DNA of 64,000 nt from Akebia trifoliata. Its lineage: Eukaryota; Streptophyta; Magnoliopsida; Ranunculales; Lardizabalaceae. Location of the stretch: assembly GCA_017979445.1 (NCBI GenBank), contig CM030715.1, forward strand, positions 9,726,187 to 9,790,186. The letters are read 5' to 3'. Below the pieces are notes generated by a model. The model searched no databases. It was not told the DNA's origin and was given only the letters and a program-made list of their open reading frames with translations. Position 1 is the stretch's first letter, and every line of letters begins with the position of its first letter. Made by a program: the position numbers and the translations under genes. Positions 43,224 to 53,634 of this stretch are shown here, piece by piece.

Positions 43224-45016
43224 ATGCTTGGTCTTCTGTACCCAAAGGTGGCTAAACGAAAGAAATATAAGCAACCAGAGGAACCTCCGTATTTTCTCAG
43301 ATCTTCCACCGTCATCATGAGTTCTTCCGAACCAGCACAACCCCCAGTAGTGGAAACGTCAGGTATCGATCCACAAATAGCAGTACTATTGCAAATAATT
43401 GAGAGGCAAGAAAAAATGGTATGTGCCGTGTTAGCCAACGCCAGCATCATGCAAGCCCAAACAATACAACAACATGCGTCCGGATCAAATCAGGATCTAC
43501 CCGAACAACCTCCACAGGGACCACAGACCACCATGCCTCTTGCAGTACCTGAATACCAGGGGCCCTCGCTTTATATTCCACAGAATCGACCACCCCCTAT
43601 GGTCATTCCTGATGACGAATGCGAGTATAGAGCCACAGAGGCCAAGAGTGCTACAGATTAAAATTTGGCTCAGCAAATCGAGTCTCTACAGGAAGAAATG
43701 AGGAGGATGAAGGGCATCAACATTATGAGTGAAACTCGGTTCGAGGACCTCTGTTTCTATCCCAATGCTCAATTACCTACCAAGTTCAAATGTCCAGAAT
43801 TTGAAAAATACAATGGGGTAGGGTGTCCGTTGTCACATCTAAAGTTGTACTGTGGGTCTATATGATAAGCTGTTGGTACAATTATTCCAAAGAAGTTTGA
43901 CAGGGCCGACCCTCAAGTGGTTCTCCGGATTAGACCATACATTCATCAAGAATTGGCAGGACCTAGCTGAGATGTTCTGGCACAACTATCGGTTCAATAT
44001 GGATGTGGGACTGGATCGAAATGACATGACTAAGATGGTGAGAAAATAGAGGGAAACAGTAAAAGAGTATGCCCAGAGATGGCGGGAGTCTACTTCACAA
44101 GTGAGGCTTGCAATGACTGAACAAGAGATGAACACCACGTTCATCTCAACACTAGGGCATGCCTTTTATACTCATCTGGTTGGATACACCACATGCACCT
44201 TCTCAAATTTAGTTCAAGTGGCAGACTAAATTTGACTTTACAGCGTTGAGTGTAGTAGCAGGGACATCGGCACAGAGGAAGTCAGTGCCTTTTGTCAAAA
44301 AGAAACAGGACACTCAGATCAACAATGTACAACCCAGCCAACCTCTTTTCATTCAGGCACCAGTTCAGAGGCCGCAGGCACCACAAGTCCCTTGGGCGCC
44401 AGTACCTCGAGCTGCTTGGGTTCCAGCACCGCAGAATCCCTTTCAGATAGTTCCTCCACAAGCACAACCAGCACCACAGTATGGGCAAAATCAACAAGCA
44501 CGGCCCAACAGGGTAAACAGAGTATTCATCAGATTGCCTATGACGCTGACAGAATTACTTTCGCTCTTACTTAGGGGAGAGTACCTCATGAAACGACCAC
44601 CAAATCCAGAGGTTGCGAAAGGACCAGGGTATAACCCCAGCTTATTTTGTGAATTTCACATGGGTGCACCGGGGCACTCTACTGATCAGTGCTGGCAACT
44701 CAAACACCAGATGCAAAATTTGATAGATAAAAAAATACTCATACTGGAGGGACAAGCGAATCCCACTCAGCAGCAGAACATCAACCAAAACCTTCTACCT
44801 ACTCACAATGGAGAGGGGAATGGGCACAGGGTAAATGTTGTCTGTGAAGAATTCGACTTCAATTCCTCAGATTTAATAGCGCCTATCAGAGCAAAAATCA
44901 GGGTCCACTTAACAAAGGAATCAAAAGTACCTGCGGTTAACACAGTCAACCACCACACAATAAACTCACTACCACCTCTCAGATTGTCTGACCTCACCAT
45001 CCATCCCACTCATTAA
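43224..45016 (+). pseudogene. E4 gag
   Basis: It begins at ATG 43224. After a disordered Gln/Pro-rich start, 43665-43865 and 43852-44220 give the Retrotrans_gag domain: KFKCPEFEKYNGVGCP, LTGPTLKWFSGLD, WHNYRFNMDVGLDRNDM and VKEYAQRWRESTSQV. 44246-45016 is Pro/Gln-rich with a zinc-knuckle-like CEFHMGAPGHSTDQCW. A TAA at 43659, a frameshift near 43860 and a TAG near 44047 interrupt it. Gag forms the particle that packages element RNA. Confidence 0.85.
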
Positions 45017-45333
45017 ACTCCCAATACTGCTACTCGACCGCCTCTCATTATACCATATGCATCGCAAGGTTCTCAATATATGACTCAACTACCCCTTCAT
45101 ATACCTTACGCTCTACAACCACCACTAGTTATTCCTTACACTTCACTAGTCCCTCAAACAGCTTTTCCCATCACCACAACAGCTAAAACACAAGCACCAC
45201 CCCTCATTCCTAGTGTAAAACCTGACCCACCTCCAATGACCATCCGCTCACCAAACCATTCCCCTATAACTCCGACCAAGCAATTCCTTGGAGCTACGAG
45301 ACCACCATCACCACAATCGCAGGGGTTGAGACC
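45017..45333 (+). pseudogene. E4 gag-protease connecting region
   Basis: A Pro/Thr-rich segment (45080-45337 has PLHIPYALQPPLVIPY-like runs) in a shifted frame. It is typical low-complexity sequence between the gag knuckle and the protease. No catalytic motif. Confidence 0.5.
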
Positions 45334-46173
45334 ATGAAGAAAGCAATGGTGGCTGACATTGGCCATATGACAAAGGTAGGAAGGTGCCAAAAGTTGCCAG
45401 GAAAAGGGGTAAGCATTAGAGAAGAGGCAAAAGAAATAGTAAAGGGTATGGATGATGAAAAGAAAAAAAGGGAAAAGGGAAAAGGCAAGATAGATGAAAA
45501 TGACAAGACAGAAGGAAAAGTGACAGATAAGGAAGCAGCAGACTTCATTAAGCTTATTCGGAAGAGTGAGCATAATATTGTGGACCAACTAAACAAACAG
45601 CCTGCTCAGATCAGCATTCTGGGTTTCTTACAAAAATCTGAGGAACATCAAGAGGTACTGTTAAGAGTCTTGGGAAAGTCACACGTACCTGTAACAACTT
45701 CGCCGGCACAGTTGGAGCAAACGGTTGGCCAGATCATAGCCTTCAATCCCATTATTTTCACTGAAAATGAATTTGTGCCTAAAGGAACGGGGCACATCGA
45801 GCCACTAAATATTATGGTCATATGCAAAGGCATGATGGTTGCCAGGGTACTGATTGATAATGGCTCAGCGCTTAACGTTTGTCCGTTGGAGACCTTCCGG
45901 AAACTCAACGCTGATTGGTCACATGTCAAGCCAAACAACAAGGTTGTCCGAGGCTTCGACAATTCAAGAAGAGATTCCTTGGGAGAAGTGGATTTACCGA
46001 TCACAATAGGTCTTTGCATCTTCGAGGTAACATTCGAAGTCATGGAAATACCGACAACCTTTAACTTGCTGCTGGGTAAGCCTTGGATCCATATAGCAGG
46101 GGCTGTACCGTCTTCATTGCACCAAAGAGTAAAATTTATCATGGGACAAAGAATGATATCAGTGCTTGCATAA
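45334..46173 (+). pseudogene. E4 protease (retropepsin type)
   Basis: A Lys/Glu-rich start is followed by the aspartic protease domain. MVARVLIDNGSALNVCPL carries the catalytic Asp, and LLLGKPWIHIAGAVPSSLHQ is the usual downstream segment. This 280-residue frame is open, then a single TAA at 46171-46173 separates it from the G-patch part in the same frame. Confidence 0.85.
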
Positions 46174-47034
46174 AATCTTATCCTGGCGGGGAGAGCTCCA
46201 GACGTGCCTTTCATCGACATTGAGATGACGAAGGATAAGGCGACGTACCACTCATACCAATTTGCTGCTGTTAACGATGTGGAAAAGGGGGAAGAGAAGA
46301 TAAAGGCAAAGCTATCGAGAACAAATCTGATGGTTGGTCGTGTCATAAAAAAAGTAGGTTATCGACCCAGGCAAGGGTTGGGGCCGGGAGGAAGAGGGAG
46401 AGCTACACCGGTCGAAGCGAAAAAGCACGATCCTTACTTTGGTCTGGGGTTTAGGCCCACAAAAATGGATATTGCAAAAATGAATGACAAGAAAAAAGAG
46501 CTTCGACTAGTAAGAAGGCAAAATCGTGAATCGAATATCTGGAATCTAGGTAGAGTTCCACATATCAGCGTTAGCTTCCCAAAATCACCTATCAGCCTCG
46601 ACAGCTTATCAGAACCACCACCAGCAAAAAAGTCAAAAACTGTAAATTTCACACCGGTGCACATTCATGAAGACGCAGTTGTTGAGTCCCAATCATCCTT
46701 CATAGAAGGCGTTGATGTTCTATTCAATGGGAATTCTGATGAAAGTCTATCAGAAACGGCTCAAGAATCCACCAACGTGGGGATCACTACCAACCAAAAG
46801 GAAGACTCACCCTTCCCCATTGGCATCGACTGGGCATCAGTCATCATCCCACCAAGCTTGGGAGGGACTATGCCCCAATCTGACAATAATCAATCGGAGA
46901 TCATGGTCATCTCCAAACCACCAATCAAATCATCCAATGAATCACCTTCATATCTCATCCGCCCCCTCAGAGAAGGAGAAGTTCTGAACAATTGGGAAGA
47001 ATTCCCATTAGCCCTTGAGGCTGTTAAGGCCTAA
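46174..47034 (+). pseudogene. E4 G-patch domain region
   Basis: In the same frame as the protease after one stop. The G-patch is GYRPRQGLGPGGRGR followed by DPYFGLGFRPTK. G-patch motifs bind or regulate RNA-handling proteins and are known between protease and RT in some plant Tat/Ogre elements. A Ser/Pro/Glu-rich spacer follows, then a stop at 47032. Confidence 0.75.
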
Positions 47035-47578
47035 AAAAAAAACACCGTTAAACGAATCTAATTTGCCCGAGGATCATAACGAGCCATCGTTATCGGGTAA
47101 AGACTATTTTGAGGGCTCCCTATCTTTATTAATGAATTTGCATGATTGTTCTTCTTATTTTAGGTATTCGAAAAGCAACAAAAAAACAAATATTCCTCAA
47201 AAAGCAAAAAAATCAAAAATTTCTCAAAAGATAAAAAAATTAAAAATATTTCAAAATTATAAAAAAATAGATATTTTCCAAAAGTCAAAAAAAGATTTTT
47301 CAAGGGATCTGTCTCAATCAAATGAGTATCCAGATAACATTGAATTTGAAAGAGACGAGTATGATTTCGATCTTGAACTCGACTTTGACCTCATGGGGAT
47401 CGAAGAAGAGTCTGAGGACGAAATGGAATACCCGCCTAAAGAAATCAAAGACTTGGTAGAACATCATGAGAAAGGTGTTCAGCCAAACATTGAGGATACA
47501 GATTCAATCAATCTTGGTACCGAAGAAGACCCACGAATTGTCAAGATCGGGACCTTATTAACGTCGCAACAGAAATAA
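47035..47578 (+). pseudogene. E4 spacer between G-patch and RT
   Basis: Open in a shifted frame. The first half is AT-rich and Lys-dense (KKSKISQKIKKLKIFQNYKK). The second is acidic (DEYDFDLELDFDLMGIEEE, SEDEMEYPPKEIKDL). It ends with NLGTEEDPRIVKIGTLL, a conserved lead-in to RT in this lineage. Ogre elements are known to have an intron near here, and a TTCTTCTTATTTTAG acceptor-like site at 47149-47163 is noted without proof. Confidence 0.6.
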
Positions 47579-48600
47579 GAAATGGTCGAACTCTTACGAA
47601 ACTATCAAGACATTTTCGCATGGTCATACAGGGATATACCGGGATTGGACACAGATCTTGTTGTGCACAAGTTACCAATTGCCTCCGGAAGCAAGTCGAT
47701 CAAGCAAAAATTGAGAAGATTAAAGCCAGAATGGACCCTCAAGGTCAAGGACGAGGTCATGAAATAGTTCGAAGTCGGATTTCTTGTAGTCTCTACGTAT
47801 CCTGAGTGGTTGGCTAATGTCGTCCCAATACCCAAAAAAGATGGGAAGGTATGCATGTGTGTTGACTATCGGGACCTGAACAAGGCCAATCCTAAGGATG
47901 ATTTCCCACTTCCACACATCGACACTCTAGTCGATAGTACAGCAGGGCACGACATGTTCTCGTTTATGGATGGCTTTTCAGGCTATAACCAGATAAAAAT
48001 GGCGGAAGAAGACTAGGAAAAGACTGCATTTATCACACCATGGGCTACTTTCCACTACAAAGTCATGCCATTCAGACTGAAGAATGCAGGGGCGACTTAC
48101 CAACGGGCAATGACCGTACTATTCCACGATATGATCCACAAGGAAATGGAGGTCTAAGTAGACGACATAATTGCTAAATCCAGCATTGAAGAAGATCATC
48201 TGGTGAATCTAAAGAAGTTGTTCGACAGGCTGAGGAAGTACAGTTTAAGGCTAAATCGCTCAAAATGTGTATTCGGGGCAACATCGGGCAAACTACTGGG
48301 TTTCATCGTTAGCAAAAGAGGATCCGAGATAGATCTGGCAAAAACCAAGTATATCCTCGAGATGAAAGCACCCATTTCAGAGAGAGATGTTTGGACATTC
48401 TTGGGGAGAATACAGTATATTAGCCGTTTCATTGCTCAACTTACGCCTATCTAAGAGCCAGTCTTCAAGCTACTCAGGAAAGACATACCAAAAAAGTGGA
48501 ACGAAGACTATCAGGAAGCATTCGATAAGATCAAGCAATATCTGTTCAATCCACTAGTCCTAGTCCCTCCTACTCCAGGGTGACCCCTACTTATGTACAT
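47579..48600 (+). pseudogene. E4 reverse transcriptase
   Basis: One frame throughout, with only nonsense changes. Motifs in order are DIFAWSYRDIPGLDTD, VVPIPKKDGKVCMCVDYRDL, PLPHIDTLVDSTAGHDMFS, GYNQIKMAEED, FRLKNAGATYQRAM and GFIVSKRGSEID. The catalytic YVDD reads stop-VDD (TAA at 48155-48157). Other stops are at 47765, 48014, 48452 and 48581. Comparison with E3 shows that 47765 replaced Gln. Confidence 0.9.
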
Positions 48601-49048
48601 CTCAGTACAAGAAATGTAAATGGGGTGTGTATTGGGACAACACGATGAATCAGGACAGAAGGAATATGCCATTTACTATCTCAGCAAGAAATTTATCGAG
48701 TATGAAGTAAAATATTCGACACTTGAGAAGACTTGTTGTGCATTAGTCTGGGCATCTCAGCGACTACGTCACTATTTGCTTAGTTACTCAACTATGCTTA
48801 TTGCCAGAATGGACCCCCTGAAGTACCTTTTAGAGAAATCGGCATTAACAGGTCATACGGCGAAGTGGCAATTATTATTATCTGAGTTTGACATCACCTA
48901 TGTCACTCAGAAGGCCATCAAAGGGCAAGCCATCGTCGATCACCTCGCCGAACACCCATTGCCTGATTCCGAGCCATTAAAGAAAAACTTCCCCGATGAA
49001 GCCATACTGATCATTGAGGATGAAGACGATAATGAGGAGCCAGGCTGA
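48601..49048 (+). pseudogene. E4 first RNase H (Ty3/gypsy type)
   Basis: 48620-49048 reads GCVLGQHDESGQKEYAIYYL, YSTLEKTCCALVWASQRLRH and KSALTGHTAKWQLLLSEFDI. This is the retroviral-type RNase H that degrades the RNA strand. The region with the first Asp is degraded before a TAA at 48617. The block ends in an acidic tail and a TGA at 49046. Confidence 0.8.
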
Positions 49049-49430
49049 AAAATGTACTTCGACGGAGCAGCCAATCAGAAAGGAAATAGAATAGGGACAG
49101 TTCTGATCAAGCCAGATGGATCCCACGTGCTAATCGTAATCAGACTAAATTTCAATATTCCAACAATGAGGCTGAATACGAAGCATGCATAGCAGGGTTG
49201 AAGGCAGCACTGGATCTCGAGGTAGATGAGATCGATGTTTTCGGAGATTCAAGCTTAGTAGTCTATTAGACGACTGGAGAATGGAAGACCCGAGAGCAGA
49301 GACTGGTCCCTTACCACGAGTATCTAGAAGAACTAAGCTCACGCTTTGATAGGATTTCATTCACGTACATGCCGAGAGCTAAAAATCAGTTTGCAGATAC
49401 ACTAGCTACACTTACTTCTATGATCAGTAT
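49049..49430 (+). pseudogene. E4 second (archaeal-type) RNase H
   Basis: The four acidic residues are all visible: MYFDGAANQKG (Asp), EAEYEACIAGLKAALDL (Glu), VFGDSSLVV (Asp) and NQFADTLATL (Asp). The duplicated RNase H is characteristic of the Tat lineage. A frameshift near 49140-49165 and a TAG at 49267 break it. Confidence 0.8.
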
Positions 49431-50771
49431 CTCGGAAGACTTAATCATCGACCCTATCAAGATTGGAATTCAAGATGAGCCGGCTTACTATCTACCTATC
49501 GAAATAGAAGAATCTGAGGAAAAACCATGGTATTCTGACATCAAGGCATATCTTGAAGATCGAACGCTCCCTCAGATGCAACGCCAAATGATAGAAGGAC
49601 CATTCAGAAGCTAGCAGGACAATTTTTCTTGAGCAACGGTATTCTGTACAAGAAGTCACACCATGAGATCTTACTTAGGTATGTAGTAGAAACAAAAGTG
49701 AAACGACTAATTGAGACTGTACATGGGGAAGTCTGTGGGCCCCACATGAATGGTCACATGCTGGCCAAGAAGATCATGAGGATAGGATACTATTGGTCGA
49801 CAATGGAGAGTGACTGCTATCAGCATGTCTGCAAATGCCATCTATGTCAAATCTACGCCAACAAGATTAATGCCCCACCTTTAGAACTACATAATATGAC
49901 CACTCCTTGGCCCTTTTCACTTTAGGGCATGGATGTTATTGGGCAGATCTCGCCAAAAATTACAAACGGGCATCGTTTCATCCTTGTCGTTATCGATTAC
50001 TTCACAAAATGGGTAGAAGCTGCATCATATGCCAATGTCACCAAAAACGTCATGAAGTTTGTTAAGAACAACATCATTTGCAGGTATGGATTTCCAAGCG
50101 GATTGGTAACTGACAATGCCAAGAACTTCAAGAACAAAGATATGATCAAAATGTGTGAAGACTTCCAGATCATTCATCACAATTCTGTACCCTACAGACC
50201 TAAGATGAATGAAGCAGTCGAGGCAGCTAACAAGAACATCAAGAAAATAATCGAGAAGATGGCAGTTACATACAAAGATTGACACGACATGTTTCCATTT
50301 GCACTACACGCCTACCGAACCTCGTTCAGAACTTTGACTAAGGCAACTCCGTATTCATTGGTTTACGGAATGGAAGCAGTCTTGCCCGTAGAGGTTGAGA
50401 TTCCCTCCCTTCGAATCTTAAAAGAAGTAGAGTAAGATGAAACTGAATGGATTCAAGCTCGGTTTGATCAGCTGAATTTGATTGAAGAGAAACGCCTTGC
50501 AGTCATTTGCCATGGACAGATCTATCAACGACGAATAGCTCGTGCCTATAACAAGAAAGTTAAGCCTAGGGATTTCTCGCCAGGAGACCTGGTCTTAAAG
50601 AAGATTCTGCCAATCCAAGAAGACGCCAGAGGAAAGTTCAGACCGAACTATGAGGGACCATTCATCGTGCAGAAGGTAATGACGGGAGGAGCTCTGATTC
50701 TCACAGAAATGGACGGACAAGTCTTCCCGCAACCGATCAATGCTGACACTGTTAAGAAATATTACGTTTGA
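49431..50771 (+). pseudogene. E4 integrase
   Basis: The zinc-binding motif is HGEVCGPHMNGHM followed by CKCHLC. The catalytic triad appears as GMDVIGQISPK, VTDNAKNF and NEAVEAANK, so all three acidic residues are kept. The C-terminal part has [20 protein letters not shown] and GKFRPNYEGPFIVQKV and ends NADTVKKYYV before TGA at 50769. TAG 49923 and TGA 50280 replace Trp codons (E3 has Trp at the first). A TAA lies at 50433. Confidence 0.9.
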
Positions 50772-52302
50772 GATTTGACCCTGAGATGATGAAAGGCCAT
50801 CTTTGCTATCCCAAACAAACTATCACACCCTAGTCAACCCTTTTGAGCCATCACATTCATTTTTTAACCTAAGACTAGGGCAAGTCAACAACTACAAAAC
50901 GAAAAAAAAAATAAAGATCAGAAAGAAATAGAAGAATCAAAAGCATCAAAAGTACTCCTGGCCCGCATGAGGATAAACTGTGAACGACTAAAAATACAAA
51001 AAAATCAAAAAAGTCAAAAACTCGAACACTTGATCTGAGCTCGACCAAAATCTCCAGCCTAAATAAGTTCGAGAGACGTTGGGAAGAGACATAGATCACT
51101 TTTCCGAAACAAAAATAACCGAGCCCCATGTCTAAACCACTCCAGACAAAACTAGACCTTAACCTTTTTGTAACCTTCCACTACCAGTAGCCTAAGCCAA
51201 CGTTTCATCTTACTTAAAGTCCTTTTTGATCAGAAAATATTCTAGGGTAACATAACAATAGTAGCAGCACCAAAGATCTTGCTACTTGGTCCGGACCTCA
51301 AAGTCTTATTAGTCATTGGAAGACTCGAGAGGGGAATCCAGATCGGATATTAAAAAAAAAAAGAGTACTCGAAGTGTAGAGTAGCCGATCTCGCAGCTCA
51401 ACTTTAGTTATCGAACCACGAATAGTCGTCAACAAACTCGAGAGGGAATCTAGATCGATTACTTAAGAAAGAGTGCCACTACAAGAGTAGAGTCACCGAT
51501 CTCGCAGTTCAACTTGAGTCATCAAGCCACAAAGACACAAAGACTCAGAGCAGAATTGAAAAAAAAATACAAGTATAATCTGAAAGGGCATAGTGAAAAC
51601 CTAAAAGGGCGCTATGAGTAAAAGAATCAGACTATGGCAAGATCAAAGCCACCAACACTATGAAAATCCCAAAAAGGACGTCGATGCGTAAAAATGTGAA
51701 AACTGGGTCTGATGAAAACCGTAATTGGCATCAGGGACAGTAAAGGTTAACAAAAAAAAAAACTTCCTGTCCCGCAAGAGTATAAACTGTGAACGGCAAA
51801 ATCTCTCCAAAATCTCAAGACCCAAACAGATAATAGTCTTCCAATACCAGGGCACTGAGAATGACTTTAAAGGAATCAAAAGAGCAATTGACGTTTATAT
51901 CCTCTGTGGTTGGCAAAAACATCAAGATCGTCGCAACCAAAGATTTTACAAACTCTGAATTTATTGTACTCATTTGATAAAGATATTTCATGAAATTTCA
52001 AAAAAAGAAAAACTACTATTTTGGCCGATGATGAAGATTCTAGGACTTATTCAAACTTCAAGTTTTCAAAGCATTAGATACACCTGAGGCCAAGTAAGTA
52101 CAAAACCTATTTCGTTGCATTAATCTTTCAACATTTTGCATACATTTAAATAATGAAAAGAAAATACAAAAAGAGTTAATACAACGCAGTCAATCAAATC
52201 TCATAAAAAAAGAGTTAAGAGGTTCCTCCAAAGCACGGGTCCGGGCAGCTTGACTCATCATCACTTTTTCAACGTTCGAAGCATCATGACTCACTAGACA
52301 AG
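50772..52302 (+). other. E4 3' region before the captured fragment
   Basis: Non-coding. A pair of repeats of about 110 bp lies at roughly 51322-51540 (AACTCGAGAGG(G)GAAT and GCCGATCTCGCAG-type landmarks). CTG(G/T)CCCGCA followed by ATAAACTGTGAACG occurs at about 50958 and 51770. Confidence 0.55.
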
Positions 52303-53240
52303 ATGCGAAGGTATCGAAGCAGGGACCCAAGCAAGCCCCTCCTGAGATCACTCTTCGGGCCTACTGAGGCAGATAAACCATTGATCATCGAACTCGCAGT
52401 TGCAGCAATGGAAGAGTTTATAAGAATGGCCCAACTAGGGGAACCATTGTGGGTGCAGAACCTTGATCATGCTTATGAGATTCTAAGTGAGGATAAGTAC
52501 GTGCAAGCATTCCCGAAGGGAATTGGGTCAAAACCATTTGGATTGAAGTCAGAAGCTTCTCGAGAAACTACCATTGTTATCATGAATCACATTAATCTTG
52601 TTGAGATCCTTATGGATGTGAATCAGTAGTCCACCGTGTTTTCTAGCATTGTTTCAAAAGCAACGACTCTTGAGGTCGTATCAACAGGCTAGCAAAAAAC
52701 TATAAAGGAGCCCTTCAAGTGATGACAGTAGAATTTTAAGTCCCACCAAAAAGAGTTTTCAATTTCCTTCGCGATGAGAACTTTAAAAGTGAGTAGGACA
52801 TTCTTTCTAATGGCGGTGCTGTTCAAAAAATAACACATATTGCTAATGACAGAGATCTTGGTAACTGTGTTTCTCTACTGCGAGTTAATACTCCAAATTC
52901 CAGCCAGAGCAACATGTTGATATTACAAGAGAGTAGCACCGATACAATGAGCTCTTTTGTAATCTACGCTCCTATTGATATTGTTGCAATGAACGTGGTT
53001 CTAAATGGGGGAGACCCAGACTGTGTAGCACTCCTTTTCCTTGGTTTTGCTATACTCTCCGATGGGCTAACAGTAAATAGAGGTAGAATTACTAAAGTTG
53101 GGTCTGGTGGATCTCTATTGACTGTCGCATTCCAGATCTTGGTCGATTCGGTTCCAACTACAAAACTCTCTCTTGGATTTGTGGCGACTGATAAACAACC
53201 TCAGTGCTTGCACCGTTGAAAGGATCAAAGGTATCATTAC
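52303..53240 (+). pseudogene. Captured HD-ZIP IV (PDF2/ATML1-like) START-domain and C-terminal fragment
   Basis: 52345-52630 reads [40 protein letters not shown] and [16 protein letters not shown]. 52745-53180 continues with [71 protein letters not shown] and [17 protein letters not shown]. After a frameshift it ends [13 protein letters not shown] near 53233. This is the start of the START domain joined to the distal part and C-terminus of class IV homeodomain-leucine zipper factors. The homeodomain, zipper and about 170 residues of START are missing. A 1-nt deletion near 52688 and several stops make it a pseudogene. It lies between E4 pol and the PPT, in the sense orientation of the element. 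Confidence 0.9.
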
Positions 53241-53620
53241 AAGGGACAATGCATGAATTGGGAAGGTTAACTTATGATAGAAATAAGACAAAATCAACAA
53301 AAGAAGAAGAGTGATTAAAAAAAAAAAAAGAACTTCAAAAACCTTTCGAGTTGTACTTAATTACAATTTGTTAAAACGCGACTGAAGAAATATCTGAATT
53401 TCTAAACTCATCAAAATCCAAGATCTCACACGAGCTCCGCGCCATCGAGATCAAGGAATTAATAAGGTAAAATTCTATCAGACCCCATACTTGAGTAGCC
53501 ATTTTCCACAAAAATCTTCAATACAATCGATAATTCAAGATCGCGTTTTTACATAATTTTTCTGGCCCGTACAAATAGGGGTTTTGTTTATTCTTTGCAG
53601 TTCTTTGCATGCAATTTCTT
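53241..53620 (+). other. E4 3' region after the captured fragment
   Basis: Non-coding, AT-rich, with an A run at 53318-53330. It leads into the PPT. No match seen to E2 or E3. Confidence 0.5.
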
Positions 53621-53634
53621 CAAAGAAGGGCAGC
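53621..53634 (+). other. E4 polypurine tract
   Basis: CAAAGAAGGGCAGC ends exactly where the 3' LTR begins. Confidence 0.8.

Noticed and set aside
47094..47163. A possible short intron with GGTAAAG donor and TTCTTCTTATTTTAG acceptor in E4
   Set aside because: The interval of about 66 nt is short for a plant intron and the donor is weak. Only the acceptor-like site is noted.
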